Notes: generated from the letters alone by a model not told the origin. Positions 6,288-14,467 are shown, counted from the first letter of the stretch. The stretch is 22,888 nt of DNA from Bacillota bacterium (GCA_023399455.1 JAEWPN010000010.1:1-22888), one strand, 5' to 3'. Program-made: numbers and translations.

Positions 6288-7487
6288 ATGCCAAAAGTTG
6301 AAATCAAAGGGCTATACAAAATATTTGGTCCGACGCCAAGACAAGTCATAACTATGTTGCAAGACGGTGCGGATAAAGCCAATATTTTAAAAAAGCACAA
6401 GCATAGTGTTGGTGTGAATAATGCTTCCTTCACGGTTGAAGAAGGAGAAATATTTGTTGTTATGGGCTTATCAGGCAGCGGAAAGTCGACGCTTATACGT
6501 TGTTTAAATCGTTTAATAGAGCCCACGGGAGGTAGTGTTTTCATTGATGATCAAGATATTACGAAAGTATCTGCCGCACATCTTCGAGAAGTGCGGAGAA
6601 AAAAAATCGCGATGGTTTTTCAGAACTTTGCACTTTTGCCGCATAAAACCGTACTGGAAAATGTGGCATTTGGATTGGAAATACAAGATGTAAAAGCGGA
6701 AATACGTAAACAAAAAGCGCAGGAAATGTTGGAAACTGTAGGGTTAAAAGGATATGGAAATGCAAAACCAAATGAATTGTCGGGCGGCATGCAGCAAAGG
6801 GTGGGACTTGCAAGAGCTCTCGCAACAAAAGCAGACATTCTTCTGATGGATGAAGCATTCAGTGCCCTTGACCCGTTGATTCGTAAGGACATGCAGAATG
6901 AACTTCTGTCCTTGCAGCATAAATTGAAAAAAACAATAATATTTATAACACACGATTTGGACGAAGCGCTGAAAATCGGAGACAGAATTGCAATTATGAA
7001 GGATGGCAATATTGTTCAAATCGGTACCGCTGAAGAAATTCTTCAAAGTCCTGCGGATGATTATGTCCGTGAATTCACACAGGATGTAAACCGGGCAAAG
7101 ATTATTACAGCCTCTGCAATCATGCGTGATGCTGAAGCACTGGTTCTCGAAAAATCGGGAATTCGCATGGCTGTTCGCAAAATGAAAGATTTAGGCATTT
7201 CAAGCCTTTTTGTAACAGATAAAAGCAATATGCTGCTGGGAATCGTCACAATTGAACAGGTGTCTTCGCTGATAAAGGAAGGTAAGGAGGATCTGGCATC
7301 TATTATTGATGACAACATTAAAACAGTAGGCCCCGAATCGTCAATTGATGAAATTATCCCGTTGTTTTTGTATTCAAATTATCCCGTTGCGGTGGTGGAC
7401 ACAGATAAAAAGTTAAAAGGAATTATTTTTAAGTCTACTGTGCTTGCCGGTATTGCAGGAGAAGGGAGGGAACCTTACTATGTTTAG
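6288..7487 (+). CDS. opuAA: Glycine betaine/proline ABC transporter ATPase OpuAA (ProV)
   Basis: 399-aa ATP-binding subunit of an osmolyte importer. The Walker A motif GLSGSGKST is at 60-68, the ABC signature LSGGMQQ near 165-171, Walker B ILLMDE near 183-188, the D-loop SALDP follows, and the H-loop is in ITHD. The N-terminal insertion before the nucleotide-binding core is typical of OpuA/ProV. Two CBS domains occupy about 277-399; in OpuA these act in ionic-strength sensing and, in Lactococcus, bind cyclic-di-AMP. The frame opens upstream at 6240, but the ATG at 6288 has AAGGAGGAG before it and gives the standard start. The last eight bases overlap opuAB. Confidence 0.95.
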   Translation: MPKVEIKGLYKIFGPTPRQVITMLQDGADKANILKKHKHSVGVNNASFTVEEGEIFVVMGLSGSGKSTLIRCLNRLIEPTGGSVFIDDQDITKVSAAHLREVRRKKIAMVFQNFALLPHKTVLENVAFGLEIQDVKAEIRKQKAQEMLETVGLKGYGNAKPNELSGGMQQRVGLARALATKADILLMDEAFSALDPLIRKDMQNELLSLQHKLKKTIIFITHDLDEALKIGDRIAIMKDGNIVQIGTAEEILQSPADDYVREFTQDVNRAKIITASAIMRDAEALVLEKSGIRMAVRKMKDLGISSLFVTDKSNMLLGIVTIEQVSSLIKEGKEDLASIIDDNIKTVGPESSIDEIIPLFLYSNYPVAVVDTDKKLKGIIFKSTVLAGIAGEGREPYYV

Positions 7488-8349
7488 TGAAAAACTTCCA
7501 GTGGGTAGTTTCGTGGAAAAAGGCATTGACTGGATGACACAAAATTTTAGTGGATTCTTTACCTCGATAAAGGAAGCTCTCTCCGGAGTTATTGATGGCA
7601 CAAGCTGGCTTCTTACCATTATACCGGCTTTTGTTTTTATAATTCTGGTCGTTCTTTTCGCGTGGTGGATTGCAGGAAAGGGGCTTGCGATTTTTGCCGG
7701 AATTGGTCTTTCTCTCATATATAATCTTAACCTTTGGGATAAGACCATGCAAACGCTGGCCTTAGTCGGCGCCTCAACTTTGATTGCTTTGCTTATCGGT
7801 TTGCCTCTTGGTATTCTTATGTCGAAAAGCGATGCAGCAAACAAGATCATACGGCCGATATTGGATTTTATGCAAACGATGCCGGCCTTTGTGTACTTAA
7901 TTCCGGCGGTATATTTCTTTGATCTGGGTACTGTCCCCGGTGCGGTAGCAACCATCATATTTGCCATGCCGCCTATCGTACGCTTGACAAACCTCGGAAT
8001 CCGTCAGGTGCCTGCGGATGTAGTGGAAGCGGCTAAATCATTTGGCTCGACCCCTGCACAGCTGCTTTTTAAAGTTCGGATCCCTCTTGCGGTTCCTACT
8101 ATTATGGCAGGGCTGAATCAAACTATCATGCTTTCTCTTTCCATGGTAGTCATATCGGCTATGATTGGAGCCGACGGTCTTGGCAGAACCGTCTATGAAG
8201 GCATAACACAAATGAATATCGGGAAAGGCTTTGAAGGGGGGCTGGCTGTAGTCATCATGGCTATGCTGCTTGACCGTATTACACAATGTCTCGGCTCAAC
8301 ACCACAAAAGTCGGGAAAAGAGTTCATAAAAAAATCACTGGGTAAATGA
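7480..8349 (+). CDS. opuAB: Glycine betaine ABC transporter permease OpuAB (ProW)
   Basis: 289-aa inner-membrane permease of the BPD_transp_1 type. The N-terminus up to about residue 40 is amphipathic, followed by several hydrophobic segments beginning near WLLTIIPAFVFIILVVLFAW. The cytoplasmic EAA loop that docks to the ATPase is seen as EAAKSFGS, ending RIPLAVPTIMAG. The start ATG at 7480 overlaps the opuAA stop (ATGTTTAG) and follows GGGAGGG, so translation is probably coupled; an earlier in-frame ATG at 7444 lies deep in opuAA and is rejected. No substrate-binding domain is fused to it, in contrast to Lactococcus BusAB. The binding protein is the separate next gene, as in Bacillus OpuA. 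Confidence 0.94.
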   Translation: MFSEKLPVGSFVEKGIDWMTQNFSGFFTSIKEALSGVIDGTSWLLTIIPAFVFIILVVLFAWWIAGKGLAIFAGIGLSLIYNLNLWDKTMQTLALVGASTLIALLIGLPLGILMSKSDAANKIIRPILDFMQTMPAFVYLIPAVYFFDLGTVPGAVATIIFAMPPIVRLTNLGIRQVPADVVEAAKSFGSTPAQLLFKVRIPLAVPTIMAGLNQTIMLSLSMVVISAMIGADGLGRTVYEGITQMNIGKGFEGGLAVVIMAMLLDRITQCLGSTPQKSGKEFIKKSLGK

Positions 8350-8387
8350 CCTTACAATAAATCAAGCCAAGAAATCAGGAGGATATT

Positions 8388-9254
8388 ATGTTAAAAAAAA
8401 TAACTTTAATGCTTGTATCAGTGTTATTGATAGCCGTGGCCGCAACAGGGTGTGGCAGAACAGAAGATAAGGACACGAAAGGAACTGTTAAACTGGCATA
8501 TGTCAATTGGGCGGAGGGTATCGCAATGACGAACCTTGCGGCAGCTGTGCTCGAGGAGAAAATGGGATATGAGGTTGAGCTGACTATGGCTGATGCTGCT
8601 CCTGTATTCACTTCTGTATCAAGCGGAAATACCGATGCTTTCCTGGATGTCTGGCTCCCGGTAACTCATGAAAGCTATATTGAAAAATATGGGGATGATA
8701 TGGTGGATTTGGGTATATCATATGAAAACGCGCTTCTGGGATTAATCGTACCTTCATATGTTGAAATAGACAGTATTGAAGAGCTTAATGACAATAAAGG
8801 TATGTTTGGCGGCGAAATCATAGGAATAGACGCAGGCGCAGGTTTGATGGCAGCTGCAGAAAAGGCGGTAGAGGAATATGCTCTGGATTATAAACTCCTG
8901 ACCGGCAGCGGACCGACCATGACGGCCGCATTAGGAAAAGCAATTGATGCAAACAGCTCTATTGTAGTTACCGGATGGGCACCTCATTGGATGTTTGCAA
9001 AGTGGGATTTAAAAGTGCTGGAGGATCCCAAAGGTGTATTTGGTGAGGTTGAGAATATTCATAAATATTCCAGAAAAGGTCTGGAAGAAGATATGCCGGA
9101 GGTTACGGCATTTCTAAAGAATTTTAAAATGACAGAGGCTGAACTTGGTGATCTTATGGGTGTGATTGAAGAATATGACGGTGAACCGCTAGATGCGGCA
9201 CATAGTTGGATGAATGACCATGAAGGCCTTATCAACGAATGGATAAATTTTTGA
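8388..9254 (+). CDS. opuAC: Glycine betaine-binding lipoprotein OpuAC
   Basis: 288-aa extracellular substrate-binding protein of the OpuAC/ProX family. A lipoprotein signal peptide has lysines at 3-4, a hydrophobic core at 5-19 and the lipobox ATGC, giving lipidated Cys22. The mature domain has the conserved NWAEG (40-44, W41), FLDVWLP (85-91, W89) and a TGWAPHW segment. Such Trp residues form the aromatic cage for the trimethylammonium head of betaine in this family. The ATG follows AGGAGGA, and 38 bases separate it from opuAB, so it is the third gene of the operon. Choline or carnitine are possible alternative ligands. No strong terminator is evident before the converging gene. Confidence 0.93.
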   Translation: MLKKITLMLVSVLLIAVAATGCGRTEDKDTKGTVKLAYVNWAEGIAMTNLAAAVLEEKMGYEVELTMADAAPVFTSVSSGNTDAFLDVWLPVTHESYIEKYGDDMVDLGISYENALLGLIVPSYVEIDSIEELNDNKGMFGGEIIGIDAGAGLMAAAEKAVEEYALDYKLLTGSGPTMTAALGKAIDANSSIVVTGWAPHWMFAKWDLKVLEDPKGVFGEVENIHKYSRKGLEEDMPEVTAFLKNFKMTEAELGDLMGVIEEYDGEPLDAAHSWMNDHEGLINEWINF

Positions 9255-9288
9255 AAAATCGCAAAAAGAGTCAGATAAAAGCGATAAA

Positions 9289-9831
9289 TTACTCCTGCGA
9301 TCGATATTGCGCGATGGGCCAGTCGGACCATACCTGAACTTCAACGTAAGCAGGTTGTGCAAATATGGGCTCCTTCCAATCATTTTGAGGGAGCCCATAT
9401 TCGTTGATAACTTTTAGTATTTCATCATAAGTATAAACAGTTTTTCTGAATTCCAAGTGATCCGTAACTTTAGGGCTGAACGTAGGAAAAGTATCTCCGT
9501 AAGTAAACGATAAGGTTTTTAAGTCAAATTCACTTATTGGAATTCTAATATGATCCGCGGTTTTATACCATGTATTCAGCCAGGGACATTCTTCAACCAC
9601 CATATAATATGGAGTTTGTCTGATAGGAAGTCCCCCCTTTTCGATGAACATTTTTCGAGTCAGTTGTTCTAAATATCTTCTGCGGGAGAGGTACTGTGCA
9701 TTTCTTCTTGTCGCAAAGACTTTCCCCTCATTTTGTAAGTTATCTTGAATTTTCTGAGCTTCATCCAACGGTAATTCTGAAAGATTGACAAATGGTCCTT
9801 TTTCCTTTTCAAAATAATGATATAAATTCAC
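9289..9831 (-). CDS. Conserved protein of unknown function
   Basis: 180-aa soluble protein with no signal peptide or membrane segment. I recognise it as a conserved uncharacterised Firmicutes protein but cannot name a domain. Notable blocks are LYHYFEKEKGPFVNLSELP at the start, a basic RRRYLEQLTRKMF helix, PYYMVVEECPWL, FDLKTLSFTYGDTFPTFSP, and VEVQVWSDWPI near the end. The many aromatics and conserved Ser/Thr-Tyr-Gly-Asp block suggest an enzyme or ligand-binding role, but no function can be assigned. The start codon is GTG, supported by AGGAGA eight bases upstream on the minus strand. It lies downstream of the CPBP gene with a 62-base gap, so the two may share a transcript. Confidence 0.75.
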   Translation of the reverse strand: MNLYHYFEKEKGPFVNLSELPLDEAQKIQDNLQNEGKVFATRRNAQYLSRRRYLEQLTRKMFIEKGGLPIRQTPYYMVVEECPWLNTWYKTADHIRIPISEFDLKTLSFTYGDTFPTFSPKVTDHLEFRKTVYTYDEILKVINEYGLPQNDWKEPIFAQPAYVEVQVWSDWPIAQYRSQE

Positions 9832-9893
9832 ACGTAATTCTCCTTATATGAACAGCATTAACAATAGCTTGGTCAGCATCATCCTAATGTGCT

Positions 9894-10649
9894 TTATATA
9901 GAATATACTGCAGTAATAAAGGATATAGTTGAAAACAAGTTGCACATACAATGAAATGTTATTGATATATAGATGTTTTTCTTCTTCCAAGCAATAAATG
10001 AGGCAGGCAGAAATACAAAAATTCTAAATAGATTATTGAAGGGAAGCCATAGATGATATAAGGAAAACAGCATAGTAATTATCAATGGTGCAAAAGCCCC
10101 AAATCTTCTTATTTTTGATGTGAGGTAGCCTCTGAAAAAGAGCTCTTCAATAATCGGGCCAACTATAACATTGAGAATAAAATATCCAATACAAGTTAAT
10201 ATTAATATATCATTAGGATATTGCTTGAGATATTCGATATTAGTCCAATCAAAATATACGGGAATAAGTGGTGCCAGACGATTGGATACCGGAGCGAACA
10301 GGAGATTTTCCAAAGGAGCTATGGTTACAGACATAATGCCTGCAAAAGCGAATAGGAAAAAACCATATAGAAGTATTTTCCACCAGCTCATTCTGTTATG
10401 AAATAAAAACGAGCTTTTTAATGAATAACTGCCATATTCTTTTTTACTTGAATATAGAACAATACCTAATTCAATTGGAAATAAGATAAAGACTGCCAAG
10501 AGAAAGAACAATAAAAGTGAAGGGATTTTATTTTGCAAAAATCCTATAAAAATATAAACTGCGGTCAGTAACGAAGTAGGAATAAAAATATAGCAAAGTA
10601 ATCTTGGTAGACTTATTTCTTTTTGTATGTCTGCGTTAATTGTTTCCAT
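9894..10649 (-). CDS. CPBP-family intramembrane metalloprotease
   Basis: 251-aa multi-pass membrane protein of the CAAX protease/bacteriocin-processing (CPBP, Abi) family. The first motif is EELFFRG with E168, E169 and R173, the second is FSLYH with H199, and the third holds H233 and N237 in FHCMCN, so all putative catalytic residues are present. Hydrophobic segments occur near residues 17-38, 44-66, 91-111, 148-166, 185-202 and 225-249. Bacterial members include proteases involved in peptide maturation, bacteriocin self-immunity or membrane protein processing; no bacteriocin gene is seen nearby, so the substrate is unknown. The ATG follows a GGGGGA stretch, a modest ribosome binding site. 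Confidence 0.88.
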   Translation of the reverse strand: METINADIQKEISLPRLLCYIFIPTSLLTAVYIFIGFLQNKIPSLLLFFLLAVFILFPIELGIVLYSSKKEYGSYSLKSSFLFHNRMSWWKILLYGFFLFAFAGIMSVTIAPLENLLFAPVSNRLAPLIPVYFDWTNIEYLKQYPNDILILTCIGYFILNVIVGPIIEELFFRGYLTSKIRRFGAFAPLIITMLFSLYHLWLPFNNLFRIFVFLPASFIAWKKKNIYISITFHCMCNLFSTISFITAVYSI

Positions 10650-10756
10650 GTATGTTCCCCCATATTATTCAAATTTGTTTCGTTTCAAATTTAAAAGTTA
10701 TAAAAAAAATTATACTATATTATTTACAGGTAGTAAACGGCGGAGGCAAAAGAAAA

Positions 10757-11317
10757 ATGGATTTGATTACATTATTTACGCTTGCCGCAGGCTTATCCAT
10801 GGACGCTTTTGCAGTAGCTGTCTGTAAGGGACTCGCTATGCAGAGGATGACGATAAAAAAAGCGGCGGCAGTAGCTGGATGGTTTGGAAGCTTTCAGGCA
10901 TTAATGCCCGCCGTCGGATATATGCTGGGAATACGGTTCCGGGATGAAATTGCGGCAGTGGATCATTGGATCTCATTCCTTTTACTATTGTTAATTGGTG
11001 CCAATATGATTAGAGAGGCAGTATGGGGGAAAACGGAAGAGAGCAATGATTCCCTTGCGCCCAAGGAAATGTTCATTCTTGCAGCGGCTACAAGTGTCGA
11101 TGCGCTGGCGGTAGGAATTACCTTTGCTTTTTTGGATGTGAATATTTTTACGGCAATAGTCGTTATCGGTACAGTTACATTTATTTTATCCATGGCGGGC
11201 GTGAAAGCAGGAAACCGATTCGGGATGAAATATAAGGCAAAGTCGGAAATCGCGGGAGGCGCAGTACTGATATTGCTGGGGATAAAGATTTTAGCAGAGC
11301 ATATTGGAATATTCTAA
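10757..11317 (+). CDS. mntP: Manganese efflux pump MntP
   Basis: 186-aa membrane protein made of two related halves, each with an acidic membrane motif: GLSMDAFAVAVCKG (12-25, D16) and TSVDALAVGITFAFL in the second half. Six hydrophobic segments are expected. The family exports Mn(II). The frame opens upstream at 10640, but that stretch crosses the divergent promoter region and overlaps the start of the CPBP gene. The ATG at 10757 gives the standard MntP start, with CGGAGG (10741-10746) as ribosome binding site. A TATACT at 10711-10716 could be a -10 but has no convincing -35. I see no yybP-ykoY manganese riboswitch in the 107-base gap. Confidence 0.93.
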   Translation: MDLITLFTLAAGLSMDAFAVAVCKGLAMQRMTIKKAAAVAGWFGSFQALMPAVGYMLGIRFRDEIAAVDHWISFLLLLLIGANMIREAVWGKTEESNDSLAPKEMFILAAATSVDALAVGITFAFLDVNIFTAIVVIGTVTFILSMAGVKAGNRFGMKYKAKSEIAGGAVLILLGIKILAEHIGIF

Positions 11318-11424
11318 ATTTAAAAGGTGAACTTTATTAAGAATAGAAAGAATTACATGTATAGAAATGAACCCTCTGGTAATAATAGGAATGAAAATAT
11401 TTTATTAGGAGGTTACACAAGATC

Positions 11425-11610
11425 ATGACTAATTTATCTGAATTAGACTTACAGAATCTTCGTCATTTAATTGGCGGGTATGACACTACTCACTGCAAGC
11501 TGACAGAATATGCGGAATGCGCCACCGACTCCAATGTGAAACAATTTTTTGAAAAAGGCGCGCAATCGGCGATGGACAATAAACAGCAGCTTATGAAATT
11601 TTTGCAGTAG
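11425..11610 (+). CDS. CotF-like spore coat protein, first small subunit
   Basis: 61-aa helical protein, NLSELDLQNLRHLIGGY at the N-terminus, with two cysteines (24 and 32). It resembles short coat F-like proteins of Clostridia, which contribute to the spore coat. It follows AGGAGG (11408-11413). The next CotF-like gene begins 12 bases after its stop, with its ribosome binding site overlapping the stop codon, so the two are made together. Spore-specific expression is expected; I could not identify a convincing sporulation sigma-factor promoter in 11318-11424. Confidence 0.7.
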   Translation: MTNLSELDLQNLRHLIGGYDTTHCKLTEYAECATDSNVKQFFEKGAQSAMDNKQQLMKFLQ

Positions 11611-11622
11611 GAGGGTGAGAGA

Positions 11623-11877
11623 ATGCAGGAAAAAACAATGGTAGCGGATACCTTGGCAGGTATTAACGGAGAACTCGTTCGTTTCGGCGAGATGATTCCT
11701 CAGACGGAAAACAAGGAACTGAAGCAGACATTAAAGCAATTCAGGAACACATGCGAACAGTCGCAGGAAGAATTATATCAGATTGCAAGAGAAAAATCAT
11801 ACTACGTACCGGCTTCCAAGGCAACACAGGAAGAAGTAGAGCATGTAAAAACCTTATTTACCAGCGGAGTTTTATAA
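11623..11877 (+). CDS. CotF-like spore coat protein, second small subunit
   Basis: 84-aa helical protein of the coat F family. The N-terminal helix DTLAGINGELVRFGEM is followed by a Glu/Gln-rich helix with one Cys and the conserved end AREKSYYVPASKATQEEVE, which is typical of CotF-type proteins. It probably sits in the spore coat and supports the view that the organism sporulates. AGGAGG overlaps the stop of the preceding gene. A strong terminator follows at 11894. Both halves are much shorter than the single Bacillus CotF precursor of about 160 aa. Confidence 0.8.
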   Translation: MQEKTMVADTLAGINGELVRFGEMIPQTENKELKQTLKQFRNTCEQSQEELYQIAREKSYYVPASKATQEEVEHVKTLFTSGVL

Positions 11878-11893
11878 AACTTATTATTAATTC

Positions 11894-11926
11894 AAAACGG
11901 CGTATGCGGTAAGCGACGCCGTTTTT
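11894..11926 (+). terminator. Bidirectional terminator
   Basis: AAAACGGCGT (11894-11903) pairs with ACGCCGTTTT (11916-11925), and five T follow the GC stem on the plus strand (11922-11926) and four on the minus strand. It sits 17 bases after the cotF-like gene and 7 bases after the end of the converging acetyltransferase gene, so it probably ends both transcripts. Confidence 0.88.
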
Positions 11927-11932
11927 ACATAA

Positions 11933-12532
11933 CTATATACCGGAGATATGAATATACTTCTTATAATATTCCGGCGGTACCATATATCTGTAAATGGAAT
12001 CGAAATCCGAAAGTAAAGTGCCCTGTGCGGGAGATTTCAGAACCGGAAGAAAAAGAATTCTATAATGCACGCCGAATATTTCCGCTAGAATACCCGCAGA
12101 ATAAGCCCCGTTTCTCTCATAAAAAGAAATTCGTTTATCTCTGATAAGCCGTTCGCTTTCATCTTTTGCATAATCTGGGTTTTCTGTCTCGATCAATATA
12201 CCGTCGCAATTCGGAAGAGAGTGTTTCATTTTCTCAAGAAAATAAGAACCGATTCCTTCGCTGCGGTATTGTTCCATTACTGCAAAATAATCTAACAAGA
12301 TATTTCGGCATCCGGGAAGAACCGTAAAGAAAGCATAACACAATAGCTCGGTATCCGTTTCCTTATATAACCCATAGCCGGCATAAATACCCTCCTCAGC
12401 CATCCGGCTAATGGAAGAAACAGGCTTCCTCTCATCTGCCGGAAAATGTCTCACAGAATGTGTAGTATATACGGAAATCAATTCTTCCCTGGTTAATTTC
12501 TTAATTACTGAATTTTCTCTATTATTTACCAT
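11933..12532 (-). CDS. GNAT-family N-acetyltransferase
   Basis: 199-aa cytosolic protein with a GNAT-type core. LLDYFAVMEQYRSEGIGSYFLEKM corresponds to the strand-4/acetyl-CoA loop, with an R-x-x-G-I-G variant of the usual Q/RxxGxG/A loop, followed by an RISFYERNGA segment typical of the family's last helices. It transfers an acetyl group from acetyl-CoA to an unknown amine. A longer frame starts at 12592, directly after the rqcH stop but without a good ribosome binding site. The ATG at 12532 follows AAGGAG at a suitable distance and begins just before the conserved fold. It is probably cotranscribed with rqcH. Confidence 0.82.
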   Translation of the reverse strand: MVNNRENSVIKKLTREELISVYTTHSVRHFPADERKPVSSISRMAEEGIYAGYGLYKETDTELLCYAFFTVLPGCRNILLDYFAVMEQYRSEGIGSYFLEKMKHSLPNCDGILIETENPDYAKDESERLIRDKRISFYERNGAYSAGILAEIFGVHYRILFLPVLKSPAQGTLLSDFDSIYRYMVPPEYYKKYIHISGI

Positions 12533-12592
12533 TACATACAACTCCTTGAACTCTTTTTTTATTCTCGCGCCAATCTTTACGGAAATATTCAT

Positions 12593-14332
12593 CTATTCGT
12601 TTACAGGCTGCAAAGAACTGATATCCGAATCGATTACCATGGAATAGTTAGTATAATATATGACAAAACCGGGTTTTCCCCCATTAGGCTTCTTAATATT
12701 TTTCTTTTCCGTATAATCGATTTCCACCTTATCCTGCCCCTTAGCCTTGGAATAGTGGGCGGCAAGCCTGGATGCCTCTTCAAAGGTACGGTCGGGCAGC
12801 TTTGCACCGCCTGTTTTTACAATGACATGGGAGCCGGGAATGCCCTTGGCATGAAACCACCAGTCGTTTCCTGAAGCCAGCTTAAAGGTGATTTCTTCAT
12901 TCTGATAATTATTCTTTCCTACATAAATATGGAAGCCGTCGCTGCTCATATAATGGAATGGTTTGCTCGTGATCTTTTCTTTTTTTGCGCTGCCCTTTCT
13001 GCGGACATAACCGTTCTCGATCAGCTCCTCCTTGATCTGAACGAGGTCCTCCTCCAGGAGGGCGATATCCAGTGCGGTACTGATGGATTCCAGATGTTCG
13101 ATTTCCGCCTTTACTTCAAGTGTCAATTCAGACAAGGCTTCAAAGGTCCGTTTCAATTTGTTATATTTTTCGAAATATTTTTTCGCGTTTTCCGTGGCAG
13201 TTAAAGTAGGATCCAGAGGAATTGTGATTTCTTCGTTGGTATAGTAATTCAATGCAACCATGGATTCTGCGCCAGGTTTCACTTCATAGCCGTAAGTGTT
13301 CAGAAGTTCTCCGTACACCTTGTATTTTTCCCTCTTTTCGGTATCTTTCATTTGACGTAGCTGTAAATCATACTTTTTGATATTTCTCTCCAGCGCAGTC
13401 TGCACAATCTTGCGCAGGTCCACAGATTTTTGACGGATTCTTGTAACCGCATTTTTCCGGGCGTAATATTCCTCCAGCACATGGCTTATGGAATCGCAGA
13501 GAACCCTTTGGCTTTCCCCGTACATGGTCAACGGAACGGATGCGAATTCCACCGGAGTTTTGTTATCATAGATGATGTTAGGAAAGAAATCACCATTTTT
13601 CACAGCACAGATAAGAGCGGAGAACTCTGCATAAAGGGTGTGCATGCGTTCGGGAGAAAGAGAAGCTACGGGATAATCCCCGTCAATTTTCGCGAGGCAG
13701 CAAAGCTCATGGGAAATCGTCGGCGAAAATCCGGTATAGGTACTGTAAATGGCTTTGTATACAGGCATACTTTTTTTACTGATTTGACGAGTGAAATCTT
13801 CCTCGGATGCTGTAAGCGGATCAGCCTTGTCCATGGTCTCCGGTATAAAATAATGCCTGCCGGGAAGTACTTCCCTCACACTGCTGACCATGCCCGAAAT
13901 ATGCTTTATGCTGTCGATGATTATATTTTCGTCATTAACAAAAATGATATTGCTGTGCTTTCCCATAATCTCAACGATAAGTTTCTTTGTGCATAAATCG
14001 CCCAGCTCGTTTAGATGTTCAATTTCTATTTGAACGATTCGTTCCAGTCCCGGCTGGGTAACGCTGATTATTCTGCCGTTTTGAATATGTTTCCTAAGAA
14101 GCATGCAAAAGCCCGGTGCGGTCATGGGACTTTGCTTGTTGCTATCCGTCAAATAAATCAGAGGGAGGGAAGCACCTGCTGAAATGAATAATCTTTTCTG
14201 ACCGCCGCTGACCTTTATGGTAAGAAGCAGTTCGTCGTTTTCCGGCTGTGCGATTTTATATATGCGCCCTCCTATAAGGCTGTCATTTAAATCCTTTACA
14301 ATATTTGCAATGGTAATTCCATCGAATGCCAT
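12593..14332 (-). CDS. rqcH: Ribosome quality control factor RqcH (FbpA/NFACT family)
   Basis: 579-aa NFACT protein. In Bacillus, RqcH binds stalled 50S subunits and adds C-terminal alanine tails to trapped peptides; relatives were named fibronectin-binding protein FbpA. Order: NFACT-N (1 to about 200) with GLER at 95-98 and EIMGKHSN at 121-128, helix-hairpin-helix region, long charged coiled coil (about 330-450), NFACT-R (about 455-560) with SSDGFHIYVGKNNYQN, ND-W-FHAKGIPGSHV and a helix ending AHYSKAK. Position 97 is Glu where the family often has Asp (DR motif). The frame extends to 14437, but the ATG at 14332 follows AGAGAGGT and matches the family start. A good promoter lies upstream. 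Confidence 0.94.
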   Translation of the reverse strand: MAFDGITIANIVKDLNDSLIGGRIYKIAQPENDELLLTIKVSGGQKRLFISAGASLPLIYLTDSNKQSPMTAPGFCMLLRKHIQNGRIISVTQPGLERIVQIEIEHLNELGDLCTKKLIVEIMGKHSNIIFVNDENIIIDSIKHISGMVSSVREVLPGRHYFIPETMDKADPLTASEEDFTRQISKKSMPVYKAIYSTYTGFSPTISHELCCLAKIDGDYPVASLSPERMHTLYAEFSALICAVKNGDFFPNIIYDNKTPVEFASVPLTMYGESQRVLCDSISHVLEEYYARKNAVTRIRQKSVDLRKIVQTALERNIKKYDLQLRQMKDTEKREKYKVYGELLNTYGYEVKPGAESMVALNYYTNEEITIPLDPTLTATENAKKYFEKYNKLKRTFEALSELTLEVKAEIEHLESISTALDIALLEEDLVQIKEELIENGYVRRKGSAKKEKITSKPFHYMSSDGFHIYVGKNNYQNEEITFKLASGNDWWFHAKGIPGSHVIVKTGGAKLPDRTFEEASRLAAHYSKAKGQDKVEIDYTEKKNIKKPNGGKPGFVIYYTNYSMVIDSDISSLQPVNE

Positions 14333-14378
14333 ATGAGTACCTCTCTTTTCAATTAAATAAAATAGTGCTACGGCTTTG

Positions 14379-14407
14379 ATTCTACAATATTTTGCATTGT
14401 ATTTCAA
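14379..14407 (-). promoter_or_regulatory. Promoter of rqcH
   Basis: On the minus strand TTGAAA (14407-14402) and TAGAAT (14384-14379) are 17 bases apart, each 5 of 6 to consensus. The rqcH start lies 46 bases beyond the -10. Confidence 0.72.
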
Positions 14408-14438
14408 CTGAATGTGCGTGTTTTTCGGCGGGTTCATC

Positions 14439-14467
14439 TTGACGAGGCGGAATTGGTATTCTATAAT
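14439..14467 (+). promoter_or_regulatory. Promoter of the yicC-remA-gmk cluster
   Basis: TTGACG (14439-14444), a 17-base spacer and a perfect TATAAT (14462-14467). The start is predicted near 14474, 38 bases before yicC. It is back to back with the rqcH promoter. No other strong promoter is seen until recA, so it may serve most of the genes from yicC onward. Confidence 0.82.

Noticed and set aside
7413..7967. 184-aa minus-strand open frame
   Set aside because: It is antisense to opuAA and opuAB, whose motifs are clear; its composition is that of a shadow frame.
9832..9893. Imperfect inverted repeat (AGCATTA with TAATGTGCT) between the two minus-strand genes
   Set aside because: The arms are short, bulged and separated by a long loop, and no convincing T tract follows in the direction of transcription.
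10650..10756. Possible manganese (yybP-ykoY) riboswitch before mntP
   Set aside because: The 107-base AT-rich gap lacks the conserved core and has no strong helices.
11318..11424. Sporulation sigma-factor promoter for the cotF-like pair
   Set aside because: Partial resemblances (CATGTATA, TGAACC) do not have the right partner boxes or spacing.
13430..13996. 188-aa plus-strand open frame
   Set aside because: It lies wholly inside rqcH on the opposite strand, has no family resemblance, and the rqcH frame is strongly supported.
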